Source of the DNA: Streptomyces werraensis
Lineage (GTDB): Bacteria > Actinomycetota > Actinomycetes > Streptomycetales > Streptomycetaceae
NCBI GenBank assembly: GCA_014656175.1
Contig: BNBX01000005.1
Coordinates: 386,117-450,116, forward strand
Direction of reading: 5' to 3'
DNA length: 64,000 nt
Numbering within the stretch: position 1 is the stretch's first letter; each line of letters opens with the position of its first letter. Below are positions 51,913 through 60,384 of the stretch, in pieces. The notes below the pieces were generated by a model, which worked only from the letters and a program-made list of their open reading frames with translations, did not search any database and had not been told where the DNA came from. The position numbers and the translations under genes are program-made.

Positions 51913-54105
51913 CTAGACCAACGTCCGGGCCAGATAGGGATTGGCTGTGGCCCGCACCGGCAGGCCGAGTGCTCCGTTGGCGACGGCCAGGGTCACCGCG
52001 TACGAGGCGACCGCGCGACGGACGTTGGGGGCGTCGAGGCTCGCTCCGGTGACGATGCGGTCGAGGTCGATGTAGGCGGATCGGACGACCTCCAGGCGTC
52101 GGTACACCTGCCAGTCCTTCTGCCAGTCGCGCGTGTACGCGGACGGGAGGTTGCGCTCCCAGCGGCGGAACATGCGGTCCCGGATCTCCGGGCGGGTCGG
52201 GGTCAGGTGCATGTGCCGGACCAGGTCGTACAGGGGGTCGCCGATGAGCGCCATCTCCCAGTCGATGATGCTCAGGCCGCCATCTCGTCGCACCAGGTTC
52301 CAGGGGTTGAGGTCACCGTGGAGAAGGGAGGGCTCCCGGTGGCTGACTTCCTGCCGGGACAGGATCTGGTCGAGCCGTCCGGCGTCCGGAAGTCCCAGCT
52401 GCCGGGCGAGCTGCTGGGTCTTTCTGGGCAGCTCTGCGACGAGGCGCACCAGCTGGGCCGTGAGCCAGCGGTGAAAGCCCCACTCGCCGGCCGTCGGGTC
52501 GATCCGCTTGTAGTCCACCCGGGTCAGGGCGCACAACTGGTCCACCAACGCGTCCGCCTCGTGGGGCAGAAGGCCGTGCACGGGATGGTTCGGAGGGCGG
52601 TCGACGTCCTCCGGGCCCATGTAGGTATGGATCGCGAAGCGGTCGTTCGGGTGCGTCTCGCCCAGTGCCAGGGCCTTGGGCGCGTTCACGGCGACCTGAG
52701 CCTCCTCGATGCTGCGCAGCACGGCGTGCTCGCTGAGGAAGTGCGGCTCCCGCCGGGTGACGTCGGGCAGCCTGCGCCGTACGACGACCGGATGGCAGAC
52801 CCCGGGGACCCGGACCACGGTGTTGAGGTGGGCCGTGCCCTTGAAGACGCGACTGGCCGGAGCCGCGCCCTCCACCGACAGGGCTTCGAGGACCTCCCTG
52901 TCACCGAAGTCGTCCGGCGGTGCCAGGCGCCGGTCCGGCGACCACTCGACGACCTGGGCGCCACGCACCCCGCGCGACGCCAGCCAGCGGAACAGGGCGC
53001 GCTCGATCTCCTTCGGGCCGGGAACACTCCGCAGGCCCAGCGGCCGCGCGGCCGCTCGCAACGCCCGGTCCACCTCCGCCGTCGCCTCGTCCAGGTTCTT
53101 CTGCGAGTACGCGTGCTCGAGGGACTGCGCCGCCCGCATCACGTCCGGAAACACGGACTGCGCGCGCTCGAAGTCGAGGTAGTGCTGGAGGTCCTTGGCC
53201 AGCCCGTTGACCGCCGCGGGGCGGATCCGGCGCATGGCCTCTTCCCAGGCGCCGATCACCTCGGGCCACTGGTGCTCCGGGTAGCGCATGCGCACCAGGT
53301 GGGTGGCCAGGTCGTGGAGCGGGTCGCCGTAGGTCGCCAGCTCCCAGTCGACACAGATCAGAGGAAGCGATTCGCCGTAGGAGACGATCACATTGTCGCG
53401 GTGCAGGTCGGCGTGGAGCAGGCTGTACGGCCGCCGCGCCATGACGGGGGTGCGCTCGGCGAGCCGGACCAGGGCGTCCTCAGGGATGCCGAGCGCCGCA
53501 AACAGCCCACCGAAAGCCGTCCAATTGGGCCGGCGGATCTGCTCGTCCGCGAGGTGGGCGAGGGTACGCAGGAATGCCTGGCTGTCGGTGTCGTTGCTCG
53601 GCCAGTGAGGCGGCAGGGGCGGCAGAGAGCTGCGTCTCACCCGGGTCATCTGAGCCAGCAGTCCGGTCAGTGCCCGCACGAGCAACGTGTCCAGGGGCTT
53701 GCCGTTGGCGCAGATGCTGGACAGCGGAACGCCTTCCACATAGCTGTGGACGGCGAAGTCCGGTCCCTTGGCGAGGCACTGCGGCACGTGCGGTAGTACG
53801 TCCTTGACCGCCCCGAGGATCTCTTCCTCGTTGTCCCAGGTTCTGATCACCACCGGCAGGGCCTCGACCCTGCGGATGCGCACGGTCACCGATGTCCCCG
53901 GCTCACGGCCGACCAACCGCGCCTCAGGATCGTTCAGTGCCAGCACGTAGTTCTGGTTGTGGTGACCGCTGGCGGCCGTACCGCACAGCGTGGCGCGTTC
54001 CACGAGACCCCGGAACCGGTCGTCCTGCGCAGTGGGCACCCCGAGGGCCGGTCGGGGAATGGGTGGTGCGCCCACTGGCCGCTCCGTGACGTACGAGGGA
54101 AACAC
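51913..54105 (-). CDS. Protein with two phosphotransferase (APH-like) kinase domains
   Basis: 730 residues, about twice the usual size. Domain 1 has the catalytic loop SLLHADLHRDNVIVSYGESL near residue 229 and VDWELATYGDPLHDLATHLV. Domain 2 has LLHGDLNPWNLVRRDGGLSI near 594 and DWEMALIGDPLYDLVRHMHL. Both retain the catalytic Asp, Asn and metal-binding Asp, so both may be active. Substrates unknown. The GTG at 54105 has no ribosome site; GTG 54075 with CGGAG ahead is a good alternative. A perfect 14-bp palindrome lies just upstream. Confidence 0.85.
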   Translation of the reverse strand: MFPSYVTERPVGAPPIPRPALGVPTAQDDRFRGLVERATLCGTAASGHHNQNYVLALNDPEARLVGREPGTSVTVRIRRVEALPVVIRTWDNEEEILGAVKDVLPHVPQCLAKGPDFAVHSYVEGVPLSSICANGKPLDTLLVRALTGLLAQMTRVRRSSLPPLPPHWPSNDTDSQAFLRTLAHLADEQIRRPNWTAFGGLFAALGIPEDALVRLAERTPVMARRPYSLLHADLHRDNVIVSYGESLPLICVDWELATYGDPLHDLATHLVRMRYPEHQWPEVIGAWEEAMRRIRPAAVNGLAKDLQHYLDFERAQSVFPDVMRAAQSLEHAYSQKNLDEATAEVDRALRAAARPLGLRSVPGPKEIERALFRWLASRGVRGAQVVEWSPDRRLAPPDDFGDREVLEALSVEGAAPASRVFKGTAHLNTVVRVPGVCHPVVVRRRLPDVTRREPHFLSEHAVLRSIEEAQVAVNAPKALALGETHPNDRFAIHTYMGPEDVDRPPNHPVHGLLPHEADALVDQLCALTRVDYKRIDPTAGEWGFHRWLTAQLVRLVAELPRKTQQLARQLGLPDAGRLDQILSRQEVSHREPSLLHGDLNPWNLVRRDGGLSIIDWEMALIGDPLYDLVRHMHLTPTRPEIRDRMFRRWERNLPSAYTRDWQKDWQVYRRLEVVRSAYIDLDRIVTGASLDAPNVRRAVASYAVTLAVANGALGLPVRATANPYLARTLV

Positions 54106-54132
54106 ATATGACGGTAGGCATGCGACCTCCGT

Positions 54133-54146
54133 TTCCGCATGCGGAA
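54133..54146. promoter_or_regulatory. Perfect 14-bp palindrome TTCCGCATGCGGAA
   Basis: 28 bp upstream of the first possible start of the double-kinase gene, in its promoter region. A further GCATGCG half lies at about 54118-54124, forming an inverted pair with CGCATGC. The binding regulator could be one of the nearby GntR proteins. Confidence 0.5.
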
Positions 54147-54295
54147 GTCAACCGCACGGCGTAGGGCGACGGGCAGCCGGGTGTCACCCAAGTGCCCGAG
54201 TCACGGAGGCCCGTCCCAGTCGCTGATGTGCTCTCTGGTACGAACGAGGGAGCAGCTTTTACTCAATCGGTGGCCGGAATCGTACAGCACCGCGG

Positions 54296-55201
54296 TTACT
54301 GGGTGAGGTGATTCCATACGGAGTCGAACCACTGCTGCATGCTGTCCACGAACACGGTCCCGGGGGCGCCGGCATCGGCCGGATTCTTCACATGGTGGGT
54401 GAGGGTCGCGCCCAGCCCCAGCACGTCCAGCGCGGTCACCACCTCACCGTCCGTCAGCTCCAGCTGCCGCTCGATGATCTCGTACATGCCATGCAGCGCC
54501 TCGACCTCATTGAGCAGGTAGAGCTTGAAAGTCGGCGTCAGTGGGGCGTGCCGGACCTGTACGTCGACGGACGGGACCAGCCTTTCGGTCCGCAGGTCCC
54601 GCAACGCACCGACCAGCGAGGCGGTGTGCGTCTCGGTGATGCGCAGCAGTCGCTCCCGCATCCGGGAGTCGTCCACATCCCCTTTCACCCGCGGATACGG
54701 CAGCGGAAGTGACGGGTCCGGAAGGAGCATACGGAGCGTGATGCGCTGGGGCGAGATGAAGCCACCGCGGATGCGCTCCGACTGGAGCCGGATGTGGGCG
54801 TCGAGGGACTCCGACGTCAGGGTGTAGACGTCGAGCGTGACCTCCGGCTGCTCGAAGGCCTCGCTGATGAAGGGGGCCAGCGTCACCTGGTCGCGCACGC
54901 GGGTCGCCTTGGCCGTCGACGACTGTATGCGCTGGACCTTGACCACCCGCGAGCCGCTGCCCCGCCGGGACTCGATCCAGCCCTCGTTGGCCAGCTCACG
55001 CAGCGCCCGCTGCAGCGTGTCCCGGGACACGCCCAGCTCCATGGCGAGGGCGCGCTGCGCCGGCAGGAAGGAGCCCAGCGGATAGACATGCCCGATCCGC
55101 GAGCGCAGCTCGTCGGCGACCCGCTGGGCCTCCCGCCCGCCGCCGCCGCTTGACTCGCCACCCCTCCCGGCCACGACCGGAACGTACCGCTTTCGGTCCA
55201 C
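54296..55201 (-). CDS. GntR-family regulator 1 of the tripled module
   Basis: About 301 residues. The winged helix (residues ~25-90) contains FLPAQRALAMELGVSRDTLQ and ANEGWIESRRGSGSRVVKVQ. The C-terminal ~200 residues are a domain shared with the two GntR genes downstream, seen in LPDPSLPLPYPRVKGDVDD and in LTPTFKLYLLNEVEALHG; it is not a UTRA or FCD domain. The KLYLLN-EAL pattern loosely recalls phospholipase-D-like sensor folds. It is the most divergent of the three. GTG 55201 chosen by analogy with the others (TTG 55207 possible). Confidence 0.82.
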   Translation of the reverse strand: MDRKRYVPVVAGRGGESSGGGGREAQRVADELRSRIGHVYPLGSFLPAQRALAMELGVSRDTLQRALRELANEGWIESRRGSGSRVVKVQRIQSSTAKATRVRDQVTLAPFISEAFEQPEVTLDVYTLTSESLDAHIRLQSERIRGGFISPQRITLRMLLPDPSLPLPYPRVKGDVDDSRMRERLLRITETHTASLVGALRDLRTERLVPSVDVQVRHAPLTPTFKLYLLNEVEALHGMYEIIERQLELTDGEVVTALDVLGLGATLTHHVKNPADAGAPGTVFVDSMQQWFDSVWNHLTQ

Positions 55202-55206
55202 CGGCA

Positions 55207-55249
55207 AACCAACCGTCCACCCTTGTCCTCTCCGGGCGGACGGTCGGTT
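55207..55249. promoter_or_regulatory. Inverted repeat in the GntR-1 / small membrane protein gap
   Basis: AACCAACCGTCC and GGACGGTCGGTT, 11 of 12 bases complementary, 19 bp apart, at the start of GntR-1. A CCAATTGG palindrome lies at 55294-55301, nearer the small-protein gene. Confidence 0.55.
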
Positions 55250-55358
55250 AAGGGATCAGCCGGTCCGGGCAGACAACCCTCAGGCCAACCAGGCCAATTG
55301 GACCGAGAGTTGGGCGCATCCGGACGGTGCCGGAAAGTGGAGGGGAGATGGTCGGCTC

Positions 55359-55541
55359 ATGTACCGCCTTCAGTTGATCACAGCGCTCGGCAAGCTGCTG
55401 ATGAGCCTGCTGACCGAGACGCGGCTGGGTGTGATCGGCCTGCTCCTGCTCCTTCTCGTCGGCGTGGGCATACGCGCCCGCCGGGAGGGACTCGCCCTCG
55501 GGGCGGCCGTGTTGCTCACCGCGCTGATGATTCAGGCCTGA
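55359..55541 (+). CDS. Mini membrane protein 1 (60 residues)
   Basis: Mostly hydrophobic: an N-terminal amphipathic part, then GVIGLLLLLLVGVGIRARRE and GLALGAAVLLTALMIQA. The VGIxA(R/K) and GAVLL-type ends recur in the two similar genes at 57373 and 58713. GGAGGGGAG lies about 12 nt before the ATG. It is divergent from GntR-1 and its last 10 bp overlap the HAD gene on the other strand. Function unknown. Confidence 0.65.
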   Translation: MYRLQLITALGKLLMSLLTETRLGVIGLLLLLLVGVGIRARREGLALGAAVLLTALMIQA

Positions 55542-56287
55542 CCGGCCTCCCACACCGCTTTCAGCACCGGCTCCAGCGAGCCGACGATCATCTCCGCGCC
55601 CGCCTCCCGCAACAGCTTGTGCTTCCGCTCGTTCCGGGCGTACCCGAGGAACGGCACCCCCGCCGCCCGCGCCGCCTGGAAGTCGGACGGGGTGTCCCCG
55701 ATCATCAGGGCCGTCGGCGGGGCGGCGCCCATCGCGTTCAGGGCGCGGTTGATGCAGTGCGGATGCGGCTTCAGGTGGCGGAGTTCCTGGGTGCGGCCGT
55801 AGATGTGCGGGGCGAAGCACGGCAGCACCTCCCGGGACGTCAGGTACTCCTTCACCACCCGCGGTGAGTTGTTCGTGGTGACGGCCAGGCGGGCGCCCAC
55901 CGCCGTCCAGGTGCGGACCAGGGGGTCGGCGTACGGCGTCGGCCGGGCGGAGGCCGCGGCCTTCAGTTCCTCCTGCGTGAGACGTTCCTCGAGCTCCGCG
56001 ACGAGGTCGCTGCCGGGGTGCCGTCGGTCCACCGCGCGCAGGACGACGTGCGGATCGAGGGACTCGCGCGCGGACTCGTCCAGCAGCCCGTGCAGCCCCC
56101 GGCCCTCCAGCCACTCCACCAGGTCCCGGGCCACCCGCTCGGCGGAATGGCCCGCGAACAGCCGGCAGACGGGGCCGTCGAAGTCCCACAGCACGACTCG
56201 GACGCCTTCGATCAGGTTCCGCAGGTCGTTCGGTTCCGTCTCGGTCTCGGTTGTCACCGATTCAGTCTGCTGCGTCTCAGAAGTCAC
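55532..56287 (-). CDS. HAD-superfamily phosphatase
   Basis: 251 residues. Motif I VVLWDFDGPVCRLF near residue 32 holds the Asp nucleophile, motif II AVTTNNSPRVV, motif III Lys in HLKPHPHCINRAL, motif IV MIGDTPSDFQAARAAGVPFL. Phosphoglycolate-phosphatase-like with an alpha-helical cap; substrate unknown. Its GTG start shares a base with the stop codon of GntR-2 (TAGTG), so it is translationally coupled to that regulator. Confidence 0.88.
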   Translation of the reverse strand: MTSETQQTESVTTETETEPNDLRNLIEGVRVVLWDFDGPVCRLFAGHSAERVARDLVEWLEGRGLHGLLDESARESLDPHVVLRAVDRRHPGSDLVAELEERLTQEELKAAASARPTPYADPLVRTWTAVGARLAVTTNNSPRVVKEYLTSREVLPCFAPHIYGRTQELRHLKPHPHCINRALNAMGAAPPTALMIGDTPSDFQAARAAGVPFLGYARNERKHKLLREAGAEMIVGSLEPVLKAVWEAGQA

Positions 56288-57165
56288 TAGGAGAGTGTCA
56301 GGTCCGTCGTGATGGTTTCCCAGAGGGCGTCGAACCACTTCTGGGATTCCTCCACGAACGCCTGGTCCCGCCGGCCGGCCCGCTTGGCGAAGGAGAAGAG
56401 GAGCGAGGCGGAGCCGAGGGCGTCGTACATCTCCAGGGTCCGGCTCTCCCACTCCTCCTCGCGCCGGGTCAGCATGTAGTAGCCGATCAGCGCCTCCTCG
56501 CCGTTGAGCAGGTACAGCTTCACCGGCGGGGTGAAGGGCAGCGCCCGGAAGGACACGTGCACGTCGATGCCGTGCGTCGCGCGCAGGGCCTGGAGGTTGT
56601 GCTGGAGCACGCGCGCCTGGGAGTTGCGCTGGGCCAGCCACCGATCGTGCACCGCGTCCTCGTCGCCCGCGTCGCGGCCGTCGACCGGCACGGGGAAGGC
56701 GAGGTTGATCCGCCGGGACGGCAGCATGATGCGGACGTCGATCGCCTCGGGGCGGATGCGGCCCTCGTGGATGTGCCGGACCGGCTCGCCGACCGCCAGC
56801 ATGAAGCTCTCCGCGGTGAGGCACACGGCGTCGATCCGTACGCGGGGCGTGGAGAACGCCTCCGTCAGCCGGGGCGCCAGCCCCACCATCGTCGGCTGGG
56901 GCTCCTCACGCGCCGGGGCGGGCGCGGCGATCCGGGGCGGGCTGCCCTTGCTCACGTTGCTGAGGAGCCCGTCGTCCTGAAGGGCGCGCAGGGCCTGGCG
57001 GACGGTGCCGCGCTCCACGCCGAACTCCTCGGCCAGCTCGGCCTGCGTGGGCAGCCGGTCGCCCGCCTTCAGTTCACCCCCGCGGATGCGTTCCCGCAGG
57101 ATGTCGGCGATCTCCTGGGCCGAGAGCCTGCTGCTGCCGTTCACTGACACGTTCTCCTGGGCCAC
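56287..57165 (-). CDS. GntR-family regulator 2 of the tripled module
   Basis: About 292 residues. HTH with DRLPTQAELAEEFGVERGTV and ALQDDGLLSNVSKGSPPRI, then the shared C-terminal domain (LPSRRINLAFPVPVDGRD, WLAQRNSQARVLQHNLQALR, RALPFTPPVKLYLLNGEEAL). It is clearly paralogous to GntR-3. GTG 57165 lies 7 nt after a -10-like TAGCGT; the same spacing occurs before GntR-3, so leaderless mRNAs are possible. GTG 57144 with AGGAG ahead is another candidate. It overlaps the HAD gene. Confidence 0.85.
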   Translation of the reverse strand: MAQENVSVNGSSRLSAQEIADILRERIRGGELKAGDRLPTQAELAEEFGVERGTVRQALRALQDDGLLSNVSKGSPPRIAAPAPAREEPQPTMVGLAPRLTEAFSTPRVRIDAVCLTAESFMLAVGEPVRHIHEGRIRPEAIDVRIMLPSRRINLAFPVPVDGRDAGDEDAVHDRWLAQRNSQARVLQHNLQALRATHGIDVHVSFRALPFTPPVKLYLLNGEEALIGYYMLTRREEEWESRTLEMYDALGSASLLFSFAKRAGRRDQAFVEESQKWFDALWETITTDLTLS

Positions 57166-57174
57166 GACCAAACG

Positions 57175-57203
57175 CTACAACTTTGATCCATCTAAAGGCA
57201 GTT
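57175..57203. promoter_or_regulatory. 29-bp conserved box next to the GntR-2 start
   Basis: Runs from CTACAACTT through CCATCTAAAGGCAGTT; 23 of 29 bases match the box at 58541-58569 beside GntR-3. It contains the -10-like element for the GntR gene on the minus strand. Confidence 0.6.
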
Positions 57204-57229
57204 GTTTGAAAGTTGTTTATGAGTAGGAG

Positions 57230-57267
57230 CCAAGTGGGGACAACTCAAATGGAGTTGGTTGCCAACT
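57230..57267. promoter_or_regulatory. Conserved boxes CCAAGTGGGGACAACT and AGTTGG-TTG-CCAACT
   Basis: The first (57230-57245) and second (57253-57267, a perfect 6-bp-arm palindrome) both recur at 58596-58633. They lie about 105-140 bp upstream of mini protein 2 and are likely operators for its divergent GntR neighbour. Confidence 0.65.
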
Positions 57268-57372
57268 TGGCGGAGTTGGCGGAAGTTAGTGTTCCGCTCA
57301 TCAGCCCCCCACCGCCCCGGGCCGCCCGCACCGTCACCCCGTTCCACCGTCTCCGCCCGAAGGGGGTACACC

Positions 57373-57561
57373 ATGCCCGTCATCGCCCTGATCTCCGCCG
57401 TCGTCGTCGTCACCGTCGAGCAGCTCGTCCAGTGGAGGTACGGCGCGGCCGGCCTCCTCGGTCTGCTGCTGGTCACCGTGGGCATCCACGCGAAGCGGCC
57501 GGGCGTCAGCTCCGCCGGAGCGGTGCTGCTCGCGCTGCTCGTGGCCCGCCCCGCCCTGTGA
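57373..57561 (+). CDS. Mini membrane protein 2 (62 residues)
   Basis: Hydrophobic N-terminal helix, EQLVQWRYGAAGLLGLLLVT, then VGIHAKRPG and a hydrophobic end. EQLVQW-YG and TVGI are shared with mini protein 3. GAAGGGGG lies 7 nt before the ATG. Divergent from GntR-2. Two or three membrane passes; function unknown. Confidence 0.68.
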   Translation: MPVIALISAVVVVTVEQLVQWRYGAAGLLGLLLVTVGIHAKRPGVSSAGAVLLALLVARPAL

Positions 57562-57578
57562 CCGGCCCGCCCGGGCCG

Positions 57579-57592
57579 CCACGGGACCGTGG
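57579..57592. terminator. Short hairpin between mini protein 2 and GntR-3
   Basis: CCACGG-GA-CCGTGG, between convergent genes; the 2-nt loop is tight, so pairing may open to a larger loop. Weak. Confidence 0.4.
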
Positions 57593-57622
57593 CCGGCCCC
57601 GGCCCGATCCTTGTGGGAGACG

Positions 57623-58531
57623 TCAGTCCGTGAGCTCCAGCTCCGAACTGATCGTCTCCCACAGTGCGTTGAACCACAGGTGGGACTGTTCCACGAAGGC
57701 CGTGTCGCGCAGGCCGTCGCCCTGCTCGAAGGCGAACAGCATCGACCGTACGCCCTGGGCGTCGTACGTCGGCAGGCTCTCCTCACCGATCTGCGCCTCG
57801 CTGCGGGTCACCGTGTAGTAGGCGAACAGCGCCTCGGTGTTGTTGAGCAGATACAGCTTCACCGGCGGGGTGAAGGGCAGCGCCCGGAAGGACACGCGCA
57901 CGTCGATCCCGTGCGTCGCGCGCAGGGCAAGCAGGTTGTGGCGGAGCACCTGCCCCTGGGCGTTGCGCTGGGCCAGCCAGCGCTCGTGCACCGGGTCGTC
58001 GTCGCCCTGCCGCCCGCCGACCGGCACGGGGAAGGCCAGGTCGATGCTCCGGCTGGGCAGCAGCACGCGGACGTCGACCTTGGCCGGTTTCAGTCGCCCC
58101 GCGTAGATCTGCCGCAGCGGCTCCCCGATGGCGAGGGTGAGGGAGACGGCGGTGAGGCAGACGGCGTCGATCTCCACGTGCTCCGCCTCGAAGGCGGAGG
58201 CTATCCGGGGTGCGAGCGCCACCGTGGTGGGCTGTGGCGGGGCCGCGGGGCCCGCCGGGGCCCGGTCGGCCCGGTCCGCGACCGTCGCGGGCGCCCCTTT
58301 GGAGACGTTCGTCAGCAGATGTTCCGACTGCAGGATGCGCAACGCACCCCGCACGGCCTGCCGCTCGACGCCGAACTCGGCGGCCAGCTGCGCCTGGGTG
58401 GGCATGCGCTGGCCCGGCCGCAGCACTCCGGACCGGATCCGGGCGCGCAGCTCGTCGGCCACCTCACGATGCGTCCGCTGTGGCCGCTGTGGCTTCTTCC
58501 GTCCATTGACGGCGGCATGTTCCGGCTCCAC
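57623..58531 (-). CDS. GntR-family regulator 3 of the tripled module
   Basis: About 302 residues. HTH RMPTQAQLAAEFGVERQAVR and LQSEHLLTNVSKGAPATV; C-terminal domain nearly parallel to GntR-2 (VLLPSRSIDLAFPVPVGGRQ, RALPFTPPVKLYLLNNTEAL, FVEQSHLWFNALWETI). Residue similarity to GntR-2 looks high over the whole length, so they arose by local duplication. GTG 58531 follows TAGTGT by 6 nt (TTG 58537 possible). Divergent from mini protein 3. Confidence 0.85.
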   Translation of the reverse strand: MEPEHAAVNGRKKPQRPQRTHREVADELRARIRSGVLRPGQRMPTQAQLAAEFGVERQAVRGALRILQSEHLLTNVSKGAPATVADRADRAPAGPAAPPQPTTVALAPRIASAFEAEHVEIDAVCLTAVSLTLAIGEPLRQIYAGRLKPAKVDVRVLLPSRSIDLAFPVPVGGRQGDDDPVHERWLAQRNAQGQVLRHNLLALRATHGIDVRVSFRALPFTPPVKLYLLNNTEALFAYYTVTRSEAQIGEESLPTYDAQGVRSMLFAFEQGDGLRDTAFVEQSHLWFNALWETISSELELTD

Positions 58532-58540
58532 GGCCAAACA

Positions 58541-58569
58541 CTACAACTTCCCGCCATCTTACGGCAGTT
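58541..58569. promoter_or_regulatory. 29-bp conserved box next to the GntR-3 start
   Basis: Matches 57175-57203 at 23 of 29 positions. Confidence 0.6.
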
Positions 58570-58595
58570 CAACGAAGGGTGGTTATAGGACTCTT

Positions 58596-58633
58596 CCAAG
58601 TGGAGATAACTAAGAACAAGTTGGTCACCAACT
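58596..58633. promoter_or_regulatory. Conserved boxes CCAAGTGGAGATAACT and AGTTGG-TCA-CCAACT
   Basis: Counterparts of the boxes at 57230-57267: 14 of 16 bases in the first, identical arms in the second, with the same order. About 80-115 bp upstream of mini protein 3. Confidence 0.65.
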
Positions 58634-58712
58634 GGCCCAACCTGGCAGACCCACACAGGGGTTGGCTCACCAGGAGGGCGGTGTGGAGGCCGCCGGACAA
58701 AGGGGGACCGCC

Positions 58713-58898
58713 ATGCCGCTCATCGCCATCGTCGTCGCCGCACTGGCCATCGGGTTCGAGCAGCTCGTCCAGTGGAAGTACGGTCCGATGGGGATCATCG
58801 CCTTCGTCGCCCTCACGGTGGGCATCAAGGCGCGCAACACCGTGATCAGCGGCATCGGCGCGGTCATCCTCGTGATGCTGTTCGCCCAGTCCGGCTGA
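58713..58898 (+). CDS. Mini membrane protein 3 (61 residues)
   Basis: N-terminal helix, then EQLVQWKYGPMGIIAFVALT, VGIKARN and GAVILVMLFAQSG. Clear homologue of mini protein 2 and more distantly of 1. AAGGGGG lies 6-7 nt before the ATG. Divergent from GntR-3. Function unknown. Confidence 0.68.
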   Translation: MPLIAIVVAALAIGFEQLVQWKYGPMGIIAFVALTVGIKARNTVISGIGAVILVMLFAQSG

Positions 58899-58924
58899 CG
58901 GCACTCCGCACGGACCGCCGGCCG

Positions 58925-58946
58925 GGCTCCCTTCCGGAGGGGAGCC
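58925..58946 (+). terminator. Hairpin after mini protein 3
   Basis: GGCTCCCTT pairs with GAGGGGAGCC-side bases (one G-U), 4-nt loop; 27 bp after the stop codon. Confidence 0.55.
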
Positions 58947-59068
58947 GGGAGCCCGCCGACGGGCACCACCACAACCACAACTGAACAGCTCGCTACGGAT
59001 GCACGAGCACGCCCGCCCGTCACCGGCGGAAGGAGGAGACGGTACCGAAGGGCGCGGAAGCTCCGCGC

Positions 59069-60325
59069 TCAGAAGATGTCCGGGCACCACGGTCGCCTGG
59101 ACGTACGCAGCAGGGCGTCGGCCTGACGGGCGGCGCCCGCTCGTTCTTCCCGGACCCGGCCCAGCGCGGCGAGCCGCACCGCGGACTCGTCCCCGAGCCA
59201 CAGCGTCGCCAGATCCGCGACGTCCAGGGAGAGATCAGGGTTGTCCGTCGTCGGCGCGCAGGTGCCGGCGCCGTCCGCCGACGCCTCCAGCCGGTACCGC
59301 CCGCCGGCCAGGCCGCCCGCGTCGGCCACCTCCAGCACCAGCGCACCCGCGGCCTCGTACGTCCGTGCCTCCAGGGCCCGTACGACGTCCAGGATGCGCA
59401 CCCACAGCCAGTCCGCCTGCGTGGTGACGGCGGCGGCGCGCGGGTCGGGGAGGACGTGCGGAAGCAGGTCGTCGGGGGCCCGGTAGCCGCTCTTGACCCG
59501 GACCACCCAGTCGATCGAGCACAGGTAGCGCCACAGCGCCCGCTCGGCGGCCGGGGTCACCCCGATCAGCCACTTCACCTTGGCGGTGTTCAACGGCTGC
59601 TTGGCGTCGCCCCAGGTGTCGTCCGTGGTGTACGCGGCCATGCCCTGGACCTCACCGGCGGCCGAACGGTGGACCACGTGGAACGGCTCGTGGAACGTCG
59701 CGTGGAAGCGCACGGCGCCGGTGGCGAGCTGCCACCACAGCTCGTCGCGGCTCACCGCGCCCGGCTGGGACCGGCGCAGCCGCTCGTGCAGTTCGGGGCC
59801 GAGCTTGCGGACGTCCTCGGCGTCCACCAGGTCGATCCGGCCGCCGTCCTCCGGGCCCGCCCAGCGCGGGTCGAGCCCGGCGCGCGGCACGTCGATGGTC
59901 CACTCGGTGGTCCAGGTGGCCGGGCCGAAGCCGTACCGCCCGTAGATCGGGTACTCGGCGGCGATCAGCGTGGCGACGACGTCCCCCCGCTCCTTCGCCG
60001 CCGCCAGGTCCTGGGCCATCATCCGCGTCAGCAGGCCGCGCCGGCGGTGGGTCGGGGAGACGGTGACGTTGGTGACCGCGTCGGCCGGGACGGCCGCCCC
60101 GCCGGCCACGGTGAGCTCCTGCGCGAAGGAACGGAAGGTGGCGACGCACCGACCGTCGTCGAAGGCGCCCACCGTGCGGCCGGGCACGAACTGGGCCCGG
60201 CGCGCCTCGAGCAGTTCCTCGCCGAGGGTCGGTTCGCGCAGGAACCCGATGTTCATGGCCCGGCTCCAGTCGGCGAACTCGGATTCGTCGATGGGGCGTA
60301 CGTCGATGTCGGCACGGGAGGTCAT
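59069..60325 (-). CDS. Eis-like GNAT N-acetyltransferase
   Basis: 418 residues. The N-terminal GNAT domain has the CoA-binding [20 protein letters not shown] (near residue 90), [18 protein letters not shown] marks the Eis type, and a second GNAT-like and an SCP2-like domain end the protein ([20 protein letters not shown]). Eis proteins acetylate aminoglycosides at several amines or other amines; the natural substrate is unknown. ATG 60325 chosen; the longer frame upstream is antisense to rsiG sequence. Confidence 0.88.
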   Translation of the reverse strand: MTSRADIDVRPIDESEFADWSRAMNIGFLREPTLGEELLEARRAQFVPGRTVGAFDDGRCVATFRSFAQELTVAGGAAVPADAVTNVTVSPTHRRRGLLTRMMAQDLAAAKERGDVVATLIAAEYPIYGRYGFGPATWTTEWTIDVPRAGLDPRWAGPEDGGRIDLVDAEDVRKLGPELHERLRRSQPGAVSRDELWWQLATGAVRFHATFHEPFHVVHRSAAGEVQGMAAYTTDDTWGDAKQPLNTAKVKWLIGVTPAAERALWRYLCSIDWVVRVKSGYRAPDDLLPHVLPDPRAAAVTTQADWLWVRILDVVRALEARTYEAAGALVLEVADAGGLAGGRYRLEASADGAGTCAPTTDNPDLSLDVADLATLWLGDESAVRLAALGRVREERAGAARQADALLRTSRRPWCPDIF

Positions 60326-60384
60326 GGGGCTCACGTTAGGTCGGCCCCCGGGCGGGTGTCGACGTGGTTTCGCTCGCCCTCGCG

